Shown here: positions 1 to 5,134 of the stretch, piece after piece
Numbering within the stretch: position 1 is the stretch's first letter
How the letters are laid out: each line of letters opens with the position of its first letter
The notes under the pieces: generated by a model
Databases searched by the model: none
The model's input: only the letters and a program-made list of their open reading frames with translations
What the model was told of the DNA's origin: nothing
Assembly: GCA_036339975.1 (NCBI GenBank)
Contig: JAYYZV010000072.1
Span: 1 to 5,328, forward strand
Origin: UBA830 sp036339975
GTDB taxonomy: Bacteria; Pseudomonadota; Alphaproteobacteria; MPNO01; UBA830
Direction of reading: 5' to 3'
DNA length: 5,328 nucleotides
Translations under genes and position numbers: made by a program

Positions 1-2
1 GT

Positions 3-21
3 GGCGGACACCCTGTCCGCC
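3..21. repeat. Perfect 8-bp inverted repeat with 3-bp loop
   Basis: GGCGGACA at 3-10 is the exact reverse complement of TGTCCGCC at 14-21, separated by CCC. It can form a strong GC-rich hairpin, but no T-run follows on either strand, so it is not a standard terminator. CCCTGTCCGCCA also resembles the acceptor-stem 3' end of a tRNA, a common target of tyrosine integrases. No T-loop or anticodon arm precedes it in the window, so an attachment site is only a suggestion. Confidence 0.6.
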
Positions 22-60
22 ATTATATGTGTAACTTATTGATAACGCGTAATATAATGG
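20..60. repeat. 9-bp inverted repeat, AT-rich
   Basis: CCATTATAT at 20-28 is matched exactly by ATATAATGG at 52-60, with 23 bases between. The outer arms each contain a TATAAT-like hexamer, one per strand, but neither has a convincing -35 box at 16-18 bp, so I do not call promoters. The left arm overlaps the end of the hairpin at 3-21. The arrangement could be a protein-binding or recombination site; its function is not shown. Confidence 0.5.
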
Positions 61-125
61 AGTAAACCTTATTGGCTCCACATGTCGACGCTCAATTTCA
101 GGCGGTGCGCCGCGGGGCAGTATAA

Positions 126-341
126 TTAGGCAAGCAGTCCCTTTCTCTTCATTAAACTCTCGAGTTCTCTGAGCTCTCGTTGTTTTTCAGCGCGTATAGT
201 GCGTTTCTCTCGTGTTTCTCGACCATGGATTATTTTGCTATCGCCCAGCGCTTCCACTTTGGAAAGGCCGAGATGGTGACGCATTCCTGCCTCTGCGATT
301 TCGTTTCTAAATTCACCAGCTGCTTTATGATTGAACAACAC
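126..341 (-). CDS. Doubtful small charged hypothetical protein
   Basis: This is a 71-residue open frame, read from a GTG at 339-341 to TAA at 126-128. I do not recognise it. The second half is very rich in Arg, Lys and Glu (for example ETREKRTIRAEKQREL near residues 42-57) and would fold as a charged helix, perhaps a coiled coil. No ATG start lies upstream in frame before a stop near 365, and no Shine-Dalgarno sequence precedes the GTG, so the start is weak. It lies about 140 bp downstream of the oxygenase stop on the same strand and could be a third gene of that transcript, the end of a decayed gene, or chance. The charged composition is the main reason to list it. Confidence 0.3.
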   Translation of the reverse strand: MLFNHKAAGEFRNEIAEAGMRHHLGLSKVEALGDSKIIHGRETREKRTIRAEKQRELRELESLMKRKGLLA

Positions 342-482
342 TTTGTTGGACGGCGAGGTTTACCCAGCACTCGTCATGACGTTGTGCCGCTTGGAAGCAA
401 CGGTTGAAACGGAAACTGTTGCCTGCCGCCGAAACGGTAGCCTTTAATCCATCCATTTCCTTTCTGTTTATAGACGGACAAT

Positions 483-1934
483 TTACTCCGCCGCCGCCAC
501 GGCCGAATAGGAACTTTCATAGTCTTTCAAAGCGTTCTTGATGAAGGCGTCTCGTTCCTCACCCTCGTAGGCGTCGCCGGCCTCGCAGATCTTTAGCACC
601 TTCTTGCAGACCTCGCGGATGAGGTCCTCGTCGTCGCGGCCGTCCTGAATGGGGATCCCCAGGATTGTGTTGTTCGTATAGACATAATCACGCTGTCCGG
701 CATTGGTGCGCCGGTGGATAATTTCGGGCCGGGCGCCCGGGTTCTCGCCACGGATAGCCCGACGCAGATTTCGCCGGTTCATGAAAACGCCGACATCCTC
801 GCGCATGGGTTTCTCCATCGCGTGGATAGCGATGCGGCGCTGGCTGGTCACGGCATCCCAGTCGCCGGGCATGCGTTGCGCCGCCTCACGCGGTCGTTGG
901 CCGGTCTGACCATCGAGGAAATCAGCCTTGTCGTAGCCGCATTTTGACTTGTCGCCCGTGTTGAACAGGTCGATCGATGGGCCGAACATACGCAAACCAA
1001 AAACTATGCTGTTTTCGTTGTCGACGGGAACGTACCAGCGCGACATGAAGACGCGATGGAAATAGCGCACATCGCGGCCGTCTTCGGAGGCGTATGCATG
1101 CAGGGTGATATTGGGCAAGATGGAATCACCGATGCGAACCCAGACTTTGTCCGTGCCGACCCGACGTCCTGCGATGAAGACCATTGCGGAATCGTCGCGG
1201 ACGCTGGCGTATTCCAGCACCGGTAGTTGCGCGAAAACAGGATTGAAGGCGGTCGCTGGATATGACCCGTCGTCATCGTCACCGATGACGCGCATGGTCG
1301 GGCTGTGCAATTGCGCGGTGTGGAACTGGTCCGGGATGTTGTCGAACACTTGCAACCAGTTGCAGGGATAGATGTTGTTGTAGGAGACGATCTCTAAATC
1401 GTCGTAATTGTGGAAGAACTCCCACTCGGGAAACCCGGGCATCTCGGCATAAGGACCCATATAAGCGAACACCATGCCGAAGCGCTCGAAAGCCGGATAG
1501 GCGCCTTGGCTGACGCTCTTGGCCATCCGCGCGCCGCCGTCTGGCTCGCCGGGCGCCGTAATCAGGGTCCCGTCCACGTTCCATTCGGAGCCGTGGTAAC
1601 AGCAGCGGATGCCGGTCTCCTGGATAATACCGTATTCGAGCGACGCGCCGCGGTGGGCGCAATGGCGATGCAGAACCCCGATCGAACCGGACTTGTCGCG
1701 AAAGGCCACCAAATCCTCGCCCAGGATGCGGATGGCGCGCGGCACGTCGGTCAACTCCTCAGACAGGCAGACTGGCTGCCAGAAGCGGCGCATGTACTCG
1801 CCCATGGGCGTGCCTGGGTCGGTCTCGGTTAGTTCCGGATCATGGGGGGGCACGGCGGTCTTCTCGTAGCCGCTATAGGCACTGTTGCTACCACGGCTAA
1901 ACTTTAGGTGTGCGTCCTTGGTGTCTTTGTTCAT
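483..1934 (-). CDS. Rieske [2Fe-2S] oxygenase alpha subunit, phthalate dioxygenase/LigXa-like
   Basis: The predicted protein has 483 residues and is the terminal oxygenase of a cytoplasmic two-component Rieske system. It takes electrons from the partner reductase and activates O2 for hydroxylation or O-demethylation. The N-terminal Rieske domain (about 45-160) has C92-x-H94 and, 16 residues on, C111-x2-H114. The catalytic domain shows NWLQVFDNIPDQFH, giving D202-x2-H205-x4-H210: the two His iron ligands and the Asp that links the iron to the neighbouring Rieske centre. D358 in the GDWDAVTSQ segment is the likely third ligand. The family resemblance is to single-subunit (alpha-only) phthalate 4,5-dioxygenase, phenoxybenzoate dioxygenase and LigXa-type enzymes; at 483 residues it is somewhat longer than many, with a long C-terminal part. 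I chose the ATG at 1932-1934 because GGAG lies 9 bases upstream and the usual family start region follows; the frame stays open to 2084, which would add 50 unlikely residues. The reductase gene lies upstream on the same strand. The substrate is unknown. Its GC content is clearly higher than that of its partner. Confidence 0.93.
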   Translation of the reverse strand: MNKDTKDAHLKFSRGSNSAYSGYEKTAVPPHDPELTETDPGTPMGEYMRRFWQPVCLSEELTDVPRAIRILGEDLVAFRDKSGSIGVLHRHCAHRGASLEYGIIQETGIRCCYHGSEWNVDGTLITAPGEPDGGARMAKSVSQGAYPAFERFGMVFAYMGPYAEMPGFPEWEFFHNYDDLEIVSYNNIYPCNWLQVFDNIPDQFHTAQLHSPTMRVIGDDDDGSYPATAFNPVFAQLPVLEYASVRDDSAMVFIAGRRVGTDKVWVRIGDSILPNITLHAYASEDGRDVRYFHRVFMSRWYVPVDNENSIVFGLRMFGPSIDLFNTGDKSKCGYDKADFLDGQTGQRPREAAQRMPGDWDAVTSQRRIAIHAMEKPMREDVGVFMNRRNLRRAIRGENPGARPEIIHRRTNAGQRDYVYTNNTILGIPIQDGRDDEDLIREVCKKVLKICEAGDAYEGEERDAFIKNALKDYESSYSAVAAAE

Positions 1935-1943
1935 CCGTCGCGT

Positions 1944-1948
1944 CTCCA
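1944..1948 (-). promoter_or_regulatory. Ribosome binding site deciding the oxygenase start
   Basis: On the minus strand TGGAG precedes the ATG at 1932-1934 with 9 bases between. This supports the 483-residue product over the longer open frame that begins at 2084, whose start lacks a comparable signal and would encode an Arg-rich leader unlike the family. Confidence 0.65.
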
Positions 1949-2004
1949 GTTGCTGCTCGCGCCAGTCGTCTGACAAAAGCAAAGGTCGGTGAGGAATGTA
2001 CTGG

Positions 2005-2020
2005 TTTCGCGAAATTTCGC
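2005..2020. promoter_or_regulatory. Operator-like overlapping palindromes between reductase and oxygenase
   Basis: TTTCGCGAAATTTCGC contains two perfect overlapping palindromes: TTTCGCGAAA (2005-2014) and GCGAAATTTCGC (2009-2020). As a result TTTCGC occurs twice exactly 10 bp apart, one helical turn, with GCGAAA between. It lies in the 177-bp gap, about 70 bp upstream of the oxygenase start. That geometry suits a dimeric regulator and suggests the oxygenase may have its own control, but no regulator gene is in the window and no clear -35/-10 pair was found. Confidence 0.35.
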
Positions 2021-2111
2021 CAATGTCGAGGGCACGGCCGCACGAACAACCCGCCGGCGGTGACGCGGAACGATTGTGTCGCAAACGAATAAGTCATTTA
2101 AACAGCGTTGA

Positions 2112-3104
2112 TCAAATATCGAGAACCAGAACTGGAGAAAGCGACCGGGCACAACAGATCAAGACGTCCCGCTCCCTTTCGTCGTCATTCAAAATGAGAT
2201 CCTGGTGATCGGGTTCGCCTCCCAGATACCGCGTTCGGCAGGTGCCACAGAGCCCAGATTCACAACTGGTTTCAACTTCTATCCCGTTGTCCCTAAGCAC
2301 TTCGACGATCGTGCGGCCCGGCGGTACCACGAAGACGGCATTGGTGCTATTGATTTTAACCTTGAAGACTGTGTCAGACAGGTCATCCATAGCGGTTGCC
2401 GCTCTGCCGTTATCTGTTGCGGCCTCTTCTCGCTCGGTCTTGAAATACTCAAAATGGCATCTGCCATCAGACCAATGGGCGGTGGCGGCCTCTACCGCCC
2501 CCATGAATGACGGCGGACCACAGTAGTATACGTGGGTTCCGGGGATTGGCTTTGCCAGATATGCCCTAAAATCGAAATTCCTATCCGGGTTACCTTCAAC
2601 ATGGTGAATTAGGCAGGCACTTTCGGTCGTTAATTCGTGACAGAAAGCAGTGCGGTCCGCGGAACGGGTGCAGTAGACGAGTTCGAAGTCTAAACCTTGG
2701 GCCAGGCAGTGATGAATCATCGCGCGGATTGGCGTAATCCCAATACCGCCAGCAAGGAACAGGTGACGTTCGGCAACAGGAGAGAGCGAAAAGTTGTTCC
2801 GCGGGGTCGATATGGTCAGCAACTGCCCCGGGCGCAGAATATCATGAACGGCAACCGACCCGCCGCTACCGCTCCCTTCCCTGAGAACGGCAAAGACATA
2901 GTGATGCGATTCTTGAGGGTCGCTGCAAAGCGAATATTGGCGGACCATGCCGTCTTTCAAAAAGATATCGATATGCGCCCCAGCACTAAAGGTTGGGAGC
3001 GCACCGCCGTCCTGCGCGACAAGCTCAAACGCATTGATATCCTTGGCAAGGTTGGTGATTGACCGGATACGGGTCTCGATACTTTTGCTGCTTGGTGTTG
3101 TCAT
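2112..3104 (-). CDS. Phthalate dioxygenase reductase/VanB-type oxidoreductase (flavin, NAD(P)H, [2Fe-2S])
   Basis: This 330-residue protein is a full-length class IA oxygenase reductase, cytoplasmic, with the domain order flavin, nucleotide, ferredoxin. RQYSLCSDP (55-63) is the flavin-binding RxYSL motif and GGSVAVHD (81-88) follows in the same domain. LAGGIGITPIRAM (117-129) is the glycine-rich nucleotide-binding turn, and YCGPPSFM (194-201) is the conserved CGP motif near the nicotinamide. The C-terminal plant-type ferredoxin domain (about 245-330) has C281-x4-C286-x2-C289 and a fourth Cys 28 residues on (C317; C318 is adjacent). All key residues are intact. It should feed electrons to the Rieske oxygenase encoded 177 bp downstream on the same strand, probably on one transcript. 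The ATG at 3102-3104 has only a weak GGAA about 13 bases upstream, and its start context is repeated upstream (see 3102-3181). FMN is the usual flavin in this family. The gene's GC content (47-48% in two samples) is well below that of the oxygenase. Confidence 0.93.
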   Translation of the reverse strand: MTTPSSKSIETRIRSITNLAKDINAFELVAQDGGALPTFSAGAHIDIFLKDGMVRQYSLCSDPQESHHYVFAVLREGSGSGGSVAVHDILRPGQLLTISTPRNNFSLSPVAERHLFLAGGIGITPIRAMIHHCLAQGLDFELVYCTRSADRTAFCHELTTESACLIHHVEGNPDRNFDFRAYLAKPIPGTHVYYCGPPSFMGAVEAATAHWSDGRCHFEYFKTEREEAATDNGRAATAMDDLSDTVFKVKINSTNAVFVVPPGRTIVEVLRDNGIEVETSCESGLCGTCRTRYLGGEPDHQDLILNDDERERDVLICCARSLSPVLVLDI

Positions 3105-3181
3105 CGTCGAATACTGTTCCGGATCCGGTAGCCGAACCTAGCTTAACAAGCTCGCCACCATTGTCGAAAATCGCTGTTCCG
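3102..3181. repeat. Duplicated start-codon context upstream of the reductase
   Basis: On the minus strand the reductase start reads CGGAACAG-TA-TTCGAC-G-ATG (3121 to 3102). Sixty bases upstream is CGGAACAG-CGATT-TTCGAC-A-ATG (3181 to 3159). The two copies match at every base except a 3-base difference in length, two further bases in the short variable part and the base before ATG, and both end in ATG at the same relative place. The upstream ATG opens an 8-codon reading frame, MVASLLS and stop, at 3138-3161. It may be a small duplication, paired binding sites, or a leader peptide. Confidence 0.5.
3119..3128. repeat. 10-bp palindrome just upstream of the reductase start
   Basis: CCGGATCCGG is a perfect palindrome 15-24 bp upstream of the reductase ATG, where it would sit in the 5' leader near the weak ribosome binding site. 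A second small dyad, AGCTT-AAC-AAGCT at 3140-3152, follows. Either could hide the start site in an RNA hairpin or bind a repressor; this is inference. Confidence 0.35.
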
Positions 3182-3513
3182 TGAAACACACTTTGCGAGG
3201 TGAAGAGGGTATCGACAGTTTATGACTGAGACAGATCATGGCGGGCGAAGGAATATCGAATTTCCCATGGCGAATATCGCAAAACCCAAATAACTGTGCA
3301 TGAGCCAGAGCTAGCAGAATGTCCACTAAGGGTAAGTCTTCCCCGTAAGCCTAGGCAGCAACCACGTCTGGGAAAGAGCCTTAAACAAAACTCGTAGCCA
3401 AAGGTCCAGTGTCGAATGTATCACGGATGTGCCGACTTCATTCCCCAGCGCAATGTTTTTTCGGACAAATTTCAGATCCACGAAGCAAGATTTGTGGTTT
3501 AAAAAATTTTTGC

Positions 3514-3538
3514 GCCCGGTTGGGCTTTTAAACAGCCC
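3514..3538 (+). terminator. Weak terminator-like hairpin with alternative pairing
   Basis: GCCC (3514-3517) pairs with GGGC (3522-3525) around GGTT, followed directly by TTTT on the plus strand. GGGCT (3522-3526) can instead pair with AGCCC (3534-3538), so the two hairpins exclude each other. The stem is only 4 bp. It is listed because it is the first of three such elements in the same direction. Confidence 0.3.
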
Positions 3539-3580
3539 GATACTTCGACGCTGCATATCATAGATGATTATCAAGTCATA

Positions 3581-3601
3581 CCGGTATTTCCGGCATTTTT
3601 T
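3581..3601 (+). terminator. Weak terminator-like hairpin with T-run
   Basis: CCGG (3581-3584) and CCGG (3590-3593) can pair around TATTT, followed after CA by six T residues on the plus strand. The left arm is part of the palindrome ATACCGGTAT at 3578-3587. A 4-bp stem alone is weak evidence. Confidence 0.3.
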
Positions 3602-3602
3602 A

Positions 3603-3630
3603 GAGCCATATAAACCGGGCTCAGTTTTTT
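3603..3630 (+). terminator. Candidate rho-independent terminator, plus strand
   Basis: GAGCC (3603-3607) pairs perfectly with GGCTC (3618-3622) around a 10-base loop, and after AG comes a run of six T residues (3625-3630). This is the best of three terminator-like hairpins in this interval. No plus-strand gene is evident upstream, so what transcript it would end is unknown. Confidence 0.45.
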
Positions 3631-3749
3631 GCTTCGGCCGCTATGCCATCGTTAGAGAGCCGAGATCATAGTGTTTGATTTCCGTGGTGACGTATCAACG
3701 GGACACGCCAGCTCCCCATCGCAACAATCCACGATCGATCTGCGACACG

Positions 3750-3786
3750 CACTACACTCGTAGTGGCCGTGGACGAATTTCATTCG
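3750..3786 (-). other. Two small hairpins downstream of the membrane protein gene
   Basis: CACTAC (3750-3755) and GTAGTG (3760-3765) form a perfect 6-bp stem with a 4-base loop, and CGAAT (3774-3778) and ATTCG (3782-3786) form a 5-bp stem. They lie 35-70 bp past the stop at 3821 on the minus strand. Neither is followed by a T-run, so they might stabilise the mRNA 3' end rather than terminate it. Confidence 0.3.
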
Positions 3787-3820
3787 AGCGGGTTAGCCAC
3801 ACAAGAGGTGCAGCGGTCGG

Positions 3821-4336
3821 TCATTTCAAAGAAGCCGCCTCTTCCAAAGAGGTTAACTCCTTGTATGACTTAACATTAAGATCTAGTTTTTCTGTCTCAA
3901 GGAATTGTACGAATGGTTCTGCGTAAACAACCCGCCGGTGTTCCCACCAAGTCTGAAAACCAGGCCTAGCAAAGTAAGTTAACATTAGCCTCTTCCAACC
4001 AATCCAGAGGTCTTGATCAAGATAACCTTTTTTCTGTTGATAAAACATATTTTCAAACATGCGAAAAATTTGGAAAAACATTTGTGATATACGTGCTTTT
4101 TCCTGATCGTTAAATTCATGGTAATTTTCTAGAGCGTCTACAAACATATGGGATAGCTCTGGGTTCCCAGCCAAATTATTATTCATAGTACCAAAGTCAG
4201 ACACGATAGACTGGTAGGTAGATGTTCTTCCTGCTTCTGTGTTCTGCCGTATCTGAATAGCGAGATAAATCAAAGAGATGACTACAGCTATGCCGCTTAT
4301 TATTGAGCCAATGCTGCCTAGTTGATCCAATTCCAT
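3821..4336 (-). CDS. Hypothetical protein with one N-terminal membrane helix
   Basis: The protein has 171 residues and I cannot assign a function. Residues about 6-28 (LGSIGSIISGIAVVISLIYL and on) form one hydrophobic helix with no cleavage site in view, followed by IRQNTEAGR, so it is probably anchored in the inner membrane with a soluble domain of about 140 residues. That domain looks mostly helical and rich in aromatics: FFQIFRMFENMFYQQKKGYL (about 87-106), then WIGWKRLM with W111 and W114, and TWWEHRR with W130 and W131. I have an impression of similar short proteins, annotated only as hypothetical, in environmental proteobacteria. The ATG at 4334-4336 has the strong ribosome binding site AAAGGAG 7 bases upstream, the best in the window. 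The gene is isolated, about 715 bp upstream of the reductase, and AT-rich (25% GC at 4021-4080), which suggests a separate origin from the oxygenase unit. Existence is likely; any role is unknown. Confidence 0.82.
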   Translation of the reverse strand: MELDQLGSIGSIISGIAVVISLIYLAIQIRQNTEAGRTSTYQSIVSDFGTMNNNLAGNPELSHMFVDALENYHEFNDQEKARISQMFFQIFRMFENMFYQQKKGYLDQDLWIGWKRLMLTYFARPGFQTWWEHRRVVYAEPFVQFLETEKLDLNVKSYKELTSLEEAASLK

Positions 4337-4343
4337 TGCTGCA

Positions 4344-4350
4344 CTCCTTT
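4344..4350 (-). promoter_or_regulatory. Strong ribosome binding site for the membrane protein gene
   Basis: AAAGGAG on the minus strand, 7 bases before the ATG at 4334-4336, is a near-ideal Shine-Dalgarno sequence. It fixes the start and argues against the longer overlapping frame that runs from 4577. Confidence 0.75.
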
Positions 4351-5134
4351 CTACTCAATGTGTCGCCCGTCAGTACAATCTGTCCTAAACAGGCCCGATA
4401 CACAATTTGAGTGTCGGAATGCGGAGGAAACACGCTCCGGCTGGACGCGTGGCCAAGGAATTTCCTTTCTGCTAAACGCGCCTTTCCCATCGTTGCCGAA
4501 ACTGCTGTTGCCAAATGTACGTCCTGACGAGCGAATAACCTGTTCTGATCCGGTAGAGTAGATAATTCGTCAACCATCTTTTCATGACGGTTCTGATGTG
4601 TCCTTCGTAGATCGTTAATTTTACAGCGATCTTGCTGTTGTCCGGCAGTTCCTTGGCTTTTCAGCTTAAAGTCTATGGCTTCGATTTACTGCAGTAATAG
4701 GCATGCCAGTAAGCCTTAGAGGCATTGTCCATTTCAATCTATTTTATGAGAAAAGGCGGTCTGATTTGGCGCTAAGTCTATGTAGAGGGATCCCTCAAAA
4801 GGCTTTGCCATTTTAACAACAGTGTACTGACGGCAGAATAACGGCGTGACACATATCGCGGGCGAAAGTATCCGTGAAAAAATCGAACTTCGGTGAGTGG
4901 GAAAAGTTTGGCAGCATCGTGCAGGCGCTCTCAACGAGGCAATCCGTAAAATTCGGTATCCAGCTAACCATGGTTTGGAGGGCCGCAGGCTGCACGAGAA
5001 ATTGCCGCCTTAGTCGACATTAAGACTACGTACTTTAGGAACATCCTGCGCTGGAGGCAAAGAAGGTAATGCAGTTTTCGCCCATCACGATTAAACCTGT
5101 TAAAATAGATCGTGGCCTCAGCCGTGTTAGCCCA
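4351..5134. other. Gene-poor interval with several short palindromes
   Basis: I find no frame with a ribosome binding site, motif or plausible product here; the longest alternatives (126 codons at 4197-4577 minus, 79 codons at 4322-4561 plus) have low-complexity or unrecognisable translations. Perfect dyads are AAGGAA-T-TTCCTT at 4455-4467, TTACTGCAGTAA at 4686-4697 with GGCATGCC at 4700-4707, and GAGGGATCCCTC at 4785-4796. CACGAT at 5086-5091 and ATCGTG at 5109-5114 could pair just past the end of the right-hand gene, but without a T-run. The promoter of the gene at 3821-4336 should lie near 4370-4420; I see no convincing -35/-10 pair. Confidence 0.55.

Larger units (their letters stand above)
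3182..3820. other. Gene-poor interval between reductase and small membrane protein gene
   Basis: No open frame here has a start signal, recognisable motif or coding-like composition; two minus-strand frames of 62 and 82 codons at 3138-3574 look like chance. There is a run AAAAAATTTTT at 3501-3511, three terminator-like hairpins reading on the plus strand between 3514 and 3630, and two small dyads at 3750-3786. I see no tRNA, known riboswitch or transposon remnant. Confidence 0.6.

Noticed and set aside
20..60. TATAAT hexamers on both strands as divergent promoters
   Set aside because: No acceptable -35 sequence lies 16-18 bp upstream of either, and no gene starts follow at a sensible distance.
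1279..1832. Long open frames in other phases and strands inside the oxygenase gene (127 codons minus, 140 codons plus)
   Set aside because: They overlap a gene with all family motifs and arise from its high GC content; their translations show no domain.
2051..2060. CCGCCGGCGG palindrome as a terminator of the reductase transcript
   Set aside because: It has no T-run on the minus strand and sits between two genes expected to be co-transcribed.
1935..2084. N-terminal extension of the oxygenase by 50 residues to a start at 2084
   Set aside because: The extra residues are Arg-, Ser- and Pro-rich and unlike the family, while the ATG at 1934 has a well-spaced GGAG and leads straight into the expected N-terminal region.
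3138..3574. Two consecutive minus-strand frames of 62 and 82 codons upstream of the reductase
   Set aside because: They have no ribosome binding site and unrecognisable translations, and their order and overlap look accidental.
3838..3852. Hairpin CCTCTT-CCA-AAGAGG as a terminator
   Set aside because: It lies inside the last codons of the membrane protein gene and has no T-run after it on the minus strand.
4197..4577. 126-codon minus-strand frame overlapping the start of the membrane protein gene
   Set aside because: It overlaps a gene with a strong ribosome binding site and a clear membrane helix, and its own translation looks non-coding.
4870..5025. Plus-strand frame with a coding-like stretch (FGEWEKFGSIVQALS)
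   Set aside because: It is only about 50 codons from a GTG without a ribosome binding site, and no homology is recognised; chance is the simplest reading.
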